Origin: Tritrichomonas musculus
Taxonomy: Eukaryota; Parabasalia; Tritrichomonadida; Tritrichomonadidae
Direction of reading: 5' to 3'
DNA length: 64,000 nt
NCBI GenBank assembly: GCA_039105265.1
Contig: JAPFFF010000002.1
Coordinates: 4,216,001-4,280,000, forward strand
Both the position numbers and the translations under genes were made by a program. A model generated the notes under the pieces. The model made no database searches. It was not told where the DNA came from and was given only the letters and a program-made list of their open reading frames with translations. This document shows positions 40,708 through 48,614 of the stretch, one piece after another; the first letter of the stretch is position 1, and each line of letters begins with the position of its first letter.

Positions 40708-41391
40708 TCAATGTACAATAACTTCTTGTTCTTTTCCTGAAAGAATAAGATTCATTGCTTCTTGCAGATTTTGTTTTGATGGTGTAAATCCTGGTTGAAT
40801 GATTGGATCAGGGTTAATGGAAGAAGCACCAATTGATTCTTCAAATTGTGATTCCTCCTGACTTAAATCATCATCTTCGTACAGGCCATAATAATCTGAA
40901 TCAACCTTTGACATTAATTCATCTTTAATAATTTTTTTTTTAAATCCATGCGGATCTGTGAGATTTCTTCTTTCAGCTTCGAGGAGTTCTTTAACTCCTG
41001 GGAGTTGTCTTGCTCTACCGAAATATTGGTATTGATTTAAATTTGTATTTAATATATCACCATCTGGAGTTCTAAATCCTAGCTTTGAATAATCAATTCC
41101 CCCAAGCTCAACAATTCTCATTTCAAACCGCCTAATCTCTTTAATCCTTCTGTTTGCGCTATCATTTAAATACCGTGTTTCTTGTTCAGGGAGTGGCTCT
41201 TTGTAAAGTCTTAAAACTTCGTGACTAAGTTCTTCAACAAGTCTTTTTCTCCATTTATCAGCTTCGGCTAAAGTCATAATTAAACCAGGGTCAGATGGTT
41301 TTTCAAAAACTTTCAAAAGACGCTCTTCTCGCTTTAAACGAACCCATCTGTTTAAAAGATCATTACGTGATTCACTTGGACGACTACCCAT
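40708..41391 (-). CDS. ISY1: Isy1-like pre-mRNA splicing factor
   Basis: Protein of 227 aa close to the usual Isy1 length. Conserved blocks appear in order: AEADKWRKRLVEELSHEV, RYLNDSANRRIKEIRRFEMRI, then VELGGIDYSKLG and YQYFGRARQLPGVKELLE. An acidic stretch with DSDYYGLYEDDD follows, as in animal and yeast Isy1. Isy1 belongs to the NineTeen-associated part of the spliceosome and acts at the first catalytic step. In trichomonads, where introns are few, it marks a retained spliceosome and fits the intron seen in the next gene. ATG 41391 gives a full-length protein. Confidence 0.88.
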   Translation of the reverse strand: MGSRPSESRNDLLNRWVRLKREERLLKVFEKPSDPGLIMTLAEADKWRKRLVEELSHEVLRLYKEPLPEQETRYLNDSANRRIKEIRRFEMRIVELGGIDYSKLGFRTPDGDILNTNLNQYQYFGRARQLPGVKELLEAERRNLTDPHGFKKKIIKDELMSKVDSDYYGLYEDDDLSQEESQFEESIGASSINPDPIIQPGFTPSKQNLQEAMNLILSGKEQEVIVH

Positions 41392-42017
41392 TTATATATA
41401 ATTCTATTTTTTTTTTCAATAGTTTATGAAGATCATTCATCTTTCAAAAATTTCTTAAATCAAATAATCCATATTTAAATAATATTTTGCTAATAATTTA
41501 CTTTTTTAACATGAATATAAAACCATTCTAATGAATTTTAAATAAATTCATTGGTGATTGAGAGAATAAATAGAAATATCTTTGATATATATGAGGTATA
41601 AATCTTATGTTGAAAGATATTGAATTTTTAAATACAAAGATTCTGTATCTCCTACAGATTCATATCAAAATTGGAGTAAAATTGTGTTTTTTCTAATTCA
41701 ATATCAATGTATCGTCCAATTTAACATTATATTATTTTTTTCTTTGAAGTTTTTATTGATCTTGATGCATATATCCTCATTCAAGCTGAAACACTTTCTC
41801 CCATGTTCTGTTAAAGTATATTTTGCGATTTGCATATGTTTTTAAAGTATGAACTTCATGACAAAAAAATGTAACACAATTTTTGGATTCAATTTGCAGT
41901 GATTTTATAAAAGGAAAATAATATGTTCAATTTAATAATTTTGTAGAACTAAAACAAAAGATAAACATTGTATACATAAAATTAATATGTCATGAATAAT
42001 TTTGAAGTAAATTAATC
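41392..42017. other. AT-rich intergenic DNA
   Basis: No gene or RNA recognised between ISY1 and the ARL6-like gene. Confidence 0.4.
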
Positions 42018-42591
42018 TTATGCACGCCTGGCTATTAGCCATTCAATTGCAGTAAAAATATCTTTTGGTGAATAAGATGAAACACTAGCAATATAAACAG
42101 GGTGATTATGAATTTCATTTAAGCAAAGTTCTTTTTCAATTGTTTCAACGGGAGCAGAATTTTCCATGTCATTTTTATTTGCAAGAATAAGAACAGGTAT
42201 TGATTTAGCTTGAACAGACGAAATTGATAGGAATGCATGAAGCTCATCTGCTGCAGTCGAAAATCTAAAAGTATCGCTTGAATCAACAACAAATATAATT
42301 CCATTGAGATCGTCAGCATATTGTTGCCATATTGGTCTATAATTGCTTGAGCCACTAAGATCACGAAATCTTAAATAAAATTCATTATGTTCTATCCATG
42401 GTTGATTAATTCCTTGGGTTGGATGGATTATGGCTTCTTGAGACTATGTATTAGAAAAAAAAAAAAAAAGATACTCCTTCTGGTTTAAGCTTATTTAATA
42501 TTGTTGATTTCCCAGCATTATCGAGACCAATAACAATAATATTTACATAAATTGGATCTGCCTTCTTTTTTTGAAACCACTTTTTTTTCAT
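42018..42591 (-). CDS. ARL6: ARL6-like small GTPase, two exons with a 31-nt intron
   Basis: Exons are 42475-42591 (39 codons) and 42018-42443 (141 codons plus stop). The joined protein is 180 aa, the usual ARF/ARL size. GTP-binding motifs are all present: GLDNAGKST (P-loop), a Thr in HPTQGI (switch I), DLSG (switch II, as in ARL6, where most relatives have DVGG), NKND and a C-terminal SVS. Blocks such as IIFVVDSSD also fit. ARL6/BBS3 recruits the BBSome to membranes at the cilium base, consistent with a flagellate. No myristoylation Gly follows Met. Without splicing the frame breaks, so I place an intron with 5' GTATCT and 3' CTAATACATAG. Confidence 0.85.
42444..42474 (-). other. 31-nt spliceosomal intron in the ARL6-like gene
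   Basis: Sense strand starts GTATCT, runs through a T tract and ends CTAATACATAG. Trichomonad introns typically begin GTATGT and end in a fused branch point and acceptor, CTAACACACAG; here both ends match at most positions. Its removal joins GAA-GGA to TCT-CAA in frame, giving an uninterrupted GTPase. It is among the shortest possible spliceosomal introns. Confidence 0.85.
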
Positions 42592-43515
42592 ATTTTGTAT
42601 AAAAATATTTTGAGAGGTGGGGGAACCAAAAATAACGTATTTTTTATTTAAAAAAATACCAATTTTAACAGTATAAAAAAAGATTTATTTCTTGTTATTG
42701 GAAGAATAAGTATGAAAACTTATTTTATTTTATTTTATCCGTATATCTTATGCCTTACTTGATTTAATATGAAGTTTTTATTTATCATTAAAATATATTT
42801 ATCTCGATATAAAAATAAGTTATAATTAAAATTATAATATATTTATTATATAAAAACAATTTTAAAAATTATTTTTACTTCAAATACTATTATTAATAAT
42901 TTTTAAATGAAAAAAATTATAAATAAATATTGTATGTGTAATGATTTACGAAATTCTTCTCAAAGATAAAAGAAAATCTAGTTTTGAGGAATCAAATAAA
43001 AATAGTAATATTTAAATAAAATAATATTAAAATATAAAAAATAAAACGCTGGCCAATTCCAAACTGAGAACAAATTAACTATGATAATTGTTTTTCTGAC
43101 CATATAGCACCAGAATTTTTTTTATTTTTTGATTTTGGAATGCGCCAGTCCAAACATCTTGAAACTTTGTGATTTAATTTACCATATATATATATATATA
43201 AGAATTTATATTATAATTTTGAACTGATTTAAAAAATAATTTATCTTCCCCACCTCTATATTTTGTTATTTTGAAAAAGTTGAGATTAAAATATAATTTT
43301 TCTGATTTAATTTCAATTGTTTTTATTTCCTCAAAACAGAAAATTTCGATATTGATGATGATATATATTAATTTTATCTTTATATTAAATTGAATTTCAA
43401 TTTTTGAATAGAATAATCGTTTAATTATTAAAAAATAATGGTAATTGTATAAAATTCCTCTTTCAATTTTCAATTGGTAAACAATCAAGAATTATCAAAA
43501 AAAAAAAATTAAAAG
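42592..43515. other. AT-rich intergenic DNA
   Basis: Lies between divergent genes. No gene recognised; the open stretch at 43174-43488 (minus) is low complexity and contains a TA repeat at 43182-43200. Confidence 0.4.
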
Positions 43516-43968
43516 ATGGCAAACGTAGACTCAGCAACTCGCGAAATTTATAAAAAGAAGCTACGTTCTACTCCTAATGGAGAACCTCCTTTAACTAAGC
43601 TTGAAATACAAGATTTTTTTACAGCTGCTGGTTCACATTTTACTGAAAAAGACGTTGATCTAGCTTATGACTTGCTTCAAAACGCTTGGTCTCAAGATAC
43701 CAGATATGATGACTTTATCCTCTATGTAGATGAACTGAACAAATCAGATTCAACAAAGGTTTTGCGTGAATTATTTGATTCACTAGATCGAAATCATGAT
43801 GGAGTACTTCAATATGAAGAGGTGCTTGATGGGTTTAAATCCCTTGGAATTGAAATCACAGATGATGAGGTTAACAAAATTTTTAAAGAAGCAGATTCAA
43901 ATGGTGACCAAGTACTTCAATTTGATGAATTTATAAAAGTTGTTGGTGAGCATCAATTAAATGAATAA
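43516..43968 (+). CDS. EF-hand calcium-binding protein (calmodulin/centrin-like)
   Basis: Protein of 150 aa, the length of calmodulin. Two canonical EF loops lie in the C-terminal half: DRNHDGVLQYEE at 91-102 and DSNGDQVLQFDE at 127-138. The N-terminal half has the helical spacing of two more EF hands, but their loops lack the acidic ligands, so they probably do not bind calcium. Function could be calcium sensing or a cytoskeletal light chain; no specific family can be named. The start is preceded by an A-rich leader. Confidence 0.85.
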   Translation: MANVDSATREIYKKKLRSTPNGEPPLTKLEIQDFFTAAGSHFTEKDVDLAYDLLQNAWSQDTRYDDFILYVDELNKSDSTKVLRELFDSLDRNHDGVLQYEEVLDGFKSLGIEITDDEVNKIFKEADSNGDQVLQFDEFIKVVGEHQLNE

Positions 43969-44243
43969 CTAAGGAAACAGTTTTTTTGATTATTTATAAA
44001 AAGAATTGACATCAGTAATTATATTAGTATTATTTTTAATTTGATATTTTTGGTTTAACAACGAATTAAAAAATTAACTTGCAAAACTGATTATACAAAT
44101 TAAAAGCACTATTTAAATCATCATTTCAATATTGAAATCTTTGAAAAGTAATAATAAAAATATAATTAAATAATGACATAAAATACAAAAATTTGTTTTA
44201 ATAATAAGATAAAATAAATAAAATCAATAAAAGATTTGATTAA

Positions 44244-44876
44244 TTAATTAAGTGTAAAGCCTATTTCATCACACATATCTCGATAGGTTGTGGGTGTTCT
44301 ATTCAATGTATATGTAGTTGCGGTCATATTTACAGATGGTACGTAACCACAATAACCAGTTTTTTCGCCATGATATTGATATATCAAATCATCTAAAGTT
44401 CTATCTTCATGTGGATACTTTCCACGATTCCCTTTGAATTCACGGGGTATGGTACCTGAATAGCTAGGGGGATGATGTGAACATCTTGTAGTTCCCTCAA
44501 CATCAGCACGAGTTTGTTTACTGAGTTGGCGAGCTGTTGTAATTGACGATTTTGTAACAGCTGATTGACCTGGCGTTCCGAAAAATTGACGGTAATTTGA
44601 TGTTTGAGATGGAGGTTCAAGGTTTGGCTTCGCTGTGCTTTGATATTCAGGTGGAAGTTTTAATAATTCGAGTCGGTTGCTTGTAGGGCGTGTGTACTTA
44701 TGATTTGAGGCCATGTCACAGAAATCACTACCATATAAAGTTTTTGGAGTATTGCTATAATGAACGCCAGTTGTTATTTGAGTTGAAAGATTACGTCCAA
44801 TTTCTTTTCTAACATTCTTGCGCTGATAATCAAAGCCATACGTGGTCTGATCAGGCTTAACAACACGAGATAACAT
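44244..44876 (-). CDS. Putative axonemal microtubule-associated protein
   Basis: Protein of 210 aa, basic, rich in Thr, Tyr and Pro, with few predicted helices. Near the C terminus it has GEKTGYCGYVPS, like the GYxGxxP motif of ciliary microtubule inner proteins. HHPPSYSGTIPREFKGNRGKY, just upstream, resembles the proline- and tyrosine-rich segments of such proteins. This pattern suggests a filament lying along axonemal doublets, as expected in a flagellate. Only the motif and composition support this; no full-length family match is claimed. Confidence 0.5.
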   Translation of the reverse strand: MLSRVVKPDQTTYGFDYQRKNVRKEIGRNLSTQITTGVHYSNTPKTLYGSDFCDMASNHKYTRPTSNRLELLKLPPEYQSTAKPNLEPPSQTSNYRQFFGTPGQSAVTKSSITTARQLSKQTRADVEGTTRCSHHPPSYSGTIPREFKGNRGKYPHEDRTLDDLIYQYHGEKTGYCGYVPSVNMTATTYTLNRTPTTYRDMCDEIGFTLN

Positions 44877-45199
44877 TGAAATTTATTCGTTTTTTTGTAT
44901 AAATCAATCAAAATTTTTTATAACTTTTTTAACGTATTTTTTATAAATGTTTTTTATGATGAAACATTATTCTAGGAATATATTGTCAGAATTGTAGAAT
45001 CTATTATTAAAAAGCTTTTTTTCTTAATCGATGCATTCAGATAAAAGTTCCCAAGAAAATATAAAGATAAAGAATATGATGATGAAACAGACATCAGGGA
45101 AACCTTCAATTACCATAAAGATCTCGAATAGATGATAGAAAAACTAATTGTTAAGCAAACTGTAAAAGAAGATTCTTGTCCATTAGAAGTTTCCGATTC
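44877..45199. other. Region left of the Polinton
   Basis: No gene assigned. Short open stretches near 45030-45199 have coding-like composition but interrupted frames, so this may be part of an old decayed gene. Confidence 0.35.
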
Positions 45200-45205
45200 A
45201 ATGTG
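45200..45205. repeat. 6-bp target site duplication, left copy
   Basis: AATGTG directly before the left terminal repeat; the same six bases follow the right terminal repeat at 54290-54295. Six base pairs is the duplication size of Polintons. Confidence 0.85.
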
Positions 45206-45658
45206 AGTAGTGATAGTGGACCGTCTGGAGGGGGGATAAAAAATGACCCCCTTGTCATAGGGTTTACAGACCCCAAACCTCAGCCCCATGACTCAAAAAA
45301 TCACCACTTTTTCAAAATTAGCCCTCGAAACTTTCACAAAATGGCATAGACAAATTTTGAATAAATTGACAAACTCCCAAAAATAACAACAACGAAAAAT
45401 AACGAAAAATAGAACTTTCAAAAATTTTTTATTTTTTTATCAGCAATTTATAATGTCAAACCAAGCCGAACAATTAAGCATCCTCATTAATAGAATCAAC
45501 AAAAAGCTAAAAGGTTGGAGACCTGCATTAAAATACCTCTACGATAATGATGATGTTGTTGACGGAGTACTAAAAGAGATAAATCACTTTATTGAACAAC
45601 TAAAGAAATTCAACGGTCCTGCTGAATTAATTGCTGAACTTGAAGAGCTCATTTATTA
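45206..45658 (+). repeat. Left terminal inverted repeat of the Polinton (453 bp)
   Basis: Begins AGTAGTGATAGTGGACC and is inverted at 53837-54289. By eye, 451 of 453 positions agree; the two differences lie near 45283. It holds the 68-aa gene. Confidence 0.88.
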
Positions 45659-45659
45659 A
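45453..45659 (+). CDS. 68-aa Polinton protein encoded in the left terminal repeat
   Basis: Small charged helical protein (SNQAEQLSILINRINKKL start; acidic, Leu-rich end). The same protein is encoded on the other strand in the right repeat (53836-54042), so the element has two inward-facing identical copies. I recognise no family. Possibilities are a small DNA-binding or regulatory protein; this is a guess from length, charge and position. Confidence 0.65.
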   Translation: MSNQAEQLSILINRINKKLKGWRPALKYLYDNDDVVDGVLKEINHFIEQLKKFNGPAELIAELEELIY

Positions 45660-45729
45660 AAAGATATCTGAAGTGTCTTCAATGACGTTTTTATTTTTGT
45701 TTTTTGTTTTTTAATTTCACTCTAAAGAT

Positions 45730-46188
45730 ATGTCAACACCAAAAGTTTATGATTACATCAATTCACTTATTGATATGTTGGATGAATCAGAGAAGTTCAA
45801 ACAATGTGATTTCTCAATTCTGTGTGATAGATATCCAATACCTTGTGGAAAGGCTGCATATAAATCTAAAGTGATATACATATCATTGAAGAACAAAGAT
45901 AATGAATTCAAACGATTATATTATGATAAGATTGTTGAACTCGGGCTCGAATATATAACATTAACATCAAATGTTAGAAGAAGAATATCAACAACATCTA
46001 TTGAGTTCTTCGTTGAAGGTTCAAATGAAGAGCAATCATTTAAAGAATACAAGTATTATAATTACAGTATCAGGAAAGTTAATGATAAGAAAACAAAAGA
46101 ACTCATTGAACAAATGAGACAAAAATATAATATCAATACACCACAACTGTTTGTTGGTGTTCAACAACAAATTGTATTAGATGAATGA
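45730..46188 (+). CDS. 152-aa Polinton protein, unknown
   Basis: Mixed alpha/beta composition, basic, with no motif I know. It follows the left repeat by 72 bases and ends tail to tail with the ATPase gene. A TCACT initiator-like site lies 11 bases upstream. Probably a virion or replication accessory protein, unproven. Confidence 0.6.
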   Translation: MSTPKVYDYINSLIDMLDESEKFKQCDFSILCDRYPIPCGKAAYKSKVIYISLKNKDNEFKRLYYDKIVELGLEYITLTSNVRRRISTTSIEFFVEGSNEEQSFKEYKYYNYSIRKVNDKKTKELIEQMRQKYNINTPQLFVGVQQQIVLDE

Positions 46189-47091
46189 AAGGTTATTAGT
46201 TCGAACATTGATTAAAACGAATTGATGTGCTTTCATTGTTCTGTATCGATTCCATAGCTCTTCGAAATCTATTGGAAATGGAACTTGTTGATATATGTAG
46301 CCGAGTTTCTGTCGTGAATAACCACTAAAGATGAAGAATGATGTTGCATTATTTTTCCATTCTGTTGTTAAAGCTTTGAAGAACTGGATGTTAACGAATA
46401 TGATTAGATTCTTATGTCGAAGCTGACTGATGGTATTGATAAAATAGGATGATTTAATTAGTTTCGATTTCAAGAAGTCTTCACAAAGAATGATAGTATT
46501 TAGTGGTTTATTTGGTTGACCTAGTTTATTGATATGAAGAAACTCAAACATATCGTTTAACTTCTTTTCATCGATTACTATTTTTGGTGTTGATGAATAT
46601 TTGTTATACAATTCTTTATATAAATCAAGTTGTTTAAGATATTCTTCAGCATTGCTGTCAGCAACAGTTTTTATTGGTAGCTGTATCAATTCGCGTTGGC
46701 TTTCGAATGTTGCATCATTGATTGTTCCGTTTCGTGATACATAAACAATTAAATGAAAGCCAGCGTTCTTCATTCGAGACATTTGAATAACATCTCGTAG
46801 CATTATATGACTCTTTCCTTTACCTTGCTGACCAACGAGTATGTTCAATGAATTGTAATATGAATAAATACCGTTTGCGATTGGTCTGATTGATTCATTC
46901 TTTATTTTTGATTCATTGCGTTGATATGCTTTATTCATCTCGTCATCAATATTAAATGTTGTTTCATTAACAGTTGGCTTGAATGATTCATATTCAAATG
47001 CAAAGCTCATTTGGTCATCATCATAATCAGAGCTATTAGAAAATAAAACCTCTTTATAATTAAACTGAGTGGGTTTCATGAAACGTTTCAT
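46177..47091 (-). CDS. FtsK/HerA-type DNA-packaging ATPase of the Polinton
   Basis: Protein of 304 aa. Walker A is GQQGKGKSH at about 87-95 (K93). A Walker B-like strand, NTIILCEDF, lies in the middle, followed by a sensor-type region with SQLRHKNLIIFVNIQ. This matches the A32-like packaging ATPases of Polintons and large DNA viruses, which drive DNA into capsids. Confidence 0.75.
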   Translation of the reverse strand: MKRFMKPTQFNYKEVLFSNSSDYDDDQMSFAFEYESFKPTVNETTFNIDDEMNKAYQRNESKIKNESIRPIANGIYSYYNSLNILVGQQGKGKSHIMLRDVIQMSRMKNAGFHLIVYVSRNGTINDATFESQRELIQLPIKTVADSNAEEYLKQLDLYKELYNKYSSTPKIVIDEKKLNDMFEFLHINKLGQPNKPLNTIILCEDFLKSKLIKSSYFINTISQLRHKNLIIFVNIQFFKALTTEWKNNATSFFIFSGYSRQKLGYIYQQVPFPIDFEELWNRYRTMKAHQFVLINVRTNNLSFI

Positions 47092-47257
47092 TTCTTTAGT
47101 TTTCGTTAAAGCTCTTCATGAATACATTTTTGTTCTTATCTCTTCACTGAGTTCTGGTTCTTTGTCAGGAATCATTAATGATACTTCAACAAGCTTCACT
47201 AAAAATAAACCTGTTAGTAATGAAATAACTAATATTTCATATATCATTTATTAGTTT

Positions 47258-47833
47258 TTAAATACATGTTTTCAATGAAATGTTGTGTCTAATGAGTTCG
47301 GTATAAATGCTATTATATTTATATTTCAAGTCATTTGATTCATTGTTTTTGTACACCAATATCCTATCAATCAAAAGATATTTGGTACGTGAAACACAAC
47401 CATTACACGCACAATCATCATTAACAATTAATTCAACTTTATCTGCTTGTGTTAGTAATTTGATGAGTTCCATTAATGTATTTGAATGACAAATTAATAA
47501 ATCATTGACTTTTATTGGGTTTGTTTCATAGATTGATAACAATATCTCAAGGAATTTGTTTTTGGTTTCAAGTTCTGTTATATCAGCTCCTATATCACTG
47601 ATACCTCTTTCTAGGGAAACGTTGTTTGTTGGTTGTGGTGATTGATATACTCCATTCATCTGAGGTATAGTAAAATTTGTGGCTTGAGATGATTGTGGTA
47701 ATGGTTGAACTGATGGATATTCAACTGGTTGTGGTTGCTTTGGTTTGATGTTTATATTAATACTGGTTGATTGTTCCTGCTTAACTGATGCATCGTTCTC
47801 ACTACTTAATATACGAGCTTTTGATAATGCCAT
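47258..47833 (-). CDS. 191-aa Polinton protein, unknown
   Basis: The first 75 residues are Pro/Gln/Ser-rich and likely disordered; the rest is helical with a Cys-x4-Cys-x2-Cys cluster (DCACNGCVSR). No family recognised. Lies upstream of the ATPase on the same strand and may be transcribed with it. Confidence 0.55.
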   Translation of the reverse strand: MALSKARILSSENDASVKQEQSTSININIKPKQPQPVEYPSVQPLPQSSQATNFTIPQMNGVYQSPQPTNNVSLERGISDIGADITELETKNKFLEILLSIYETNPIKVNDLLICHSNTLMELIKLLTQADKVELIVNDDCACNGCVSRTKYLLIDRILVYKNNESNDLKYKYNSIYTELIRHNISLKTCI

Positions 47834-47887
47834 GAATGTTTGAATAAAAATAAAACAACATTAATGATGAGTCATTCAATGATTCAT

Positions 47888-48133
47888 TTACAAAGTCATT
47901 TGTTCAGCTGATTTGATACGTTCATCAATAGCTCTTAATTGTATTTTAATCGATTCAATATCATTAAATAGTTGTTTATATATCGACAATATGTGAATCA
48001 TCTTATCAAGCTTTCCGTTTAATGCATCATCTTCAGAATTCATACATTCATTGAATATCTTGTCTTTAACTATTCGAAACTGAGCGTGTAAAGCTGATGT
48101 ATCACAACTCAAACCTTTAATTGCACTATTCAT
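47888..48133 (-). CDS. 81-aa Polinton protein, unknown
   Basis: Short, helical, likely coiled coil, with Leu/Ile repeats and charged ends. No family recognised. It lies in a minus-strand set with the 116-aa and 191-aa genes. Confidence 0.5.
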   Translation of the reverse strand: MNSAIKGLSCDTSALHAQFRIVKDKIFNECMNSEDDALNGKLDKMIHILSIYKQLFNDIESIKIQLRAIDERIKSAEQMTL

Positions 48134-48171
48134 TTTAAACCAAAAATAAACAAATTAATTAAATGATATTT

Positions 48172-48522
48172 TTATTCTTTGTTGTTCTTAAATGCCAATA
48201 ATCTATTAATCATATATGATGATACATTTAACTTCAATTTTTCCTTCAATAAGTTTTGTGTATATGAACACCTTTTATGTCCTGGCAACTTATTTATATC
48301 ATTCATTACTTTATCATCCAAAAATTGTATAACTTTTTCACGTTCATCCTTGTTCAAGAACTTTGATGAATTGAATATTGAACGCGTTCTTTTATGGTTT
48401 GCTTCTGTATTTGCTTCTTCATTTGTTTCTTCTTCTTCACTTACTTCTTGTTTTGATTCTAATATCAAAAGTAATTTATGTATTTCTTCAATGTGTTTTA
48501 TTATTTCTCTTAACTCAGACAT
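48172..48522 (-). CDS. 116-aa Polinton protein, unknown
   Basis: The N-terminal half is helical and acidic; the C-terminal half is basic (SKFLNKDEREKVIQFLDD, then KLKLNVSSYMINRLL) and could be a small DNA-binding fold. TCATT, with its A at 48528, lies just before the ATG. No family recognised. Confidence 0.5.
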   Translation of the reverse strand: MSELREIIKHIEEIHKLLLILESKQEVSEEEETNEEANTEANHKRTRSIFNSSKFLNKDEREKVIQFLDDKVMNDINKLPGHKRCSYTQNLLKEKLKLNVSSYMINRLLAFKNNKE

Positions 48523-48614
48523 TTCAATGAAATAAAAAACTCGAAATATTTTTTATTTTTTGATTTAACATTTTTTCAAATTTCAAATAATTTGATTTTT
48601 TAATAATATCATAA

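Noticed and set aside
42119-42364. Open 81-codon minus-strand frame inside the ARL6-like gene
   Set aside because: It is in a different frame from the GTPase motifs; the spliced GTPase reading explains the region fully.
43174-43488. Open minus-strand stretch of 104 codons
   Set aside because: Made of Ile/Tyr/Lys-rich low complexity and a TA repeat; no sign of selection.
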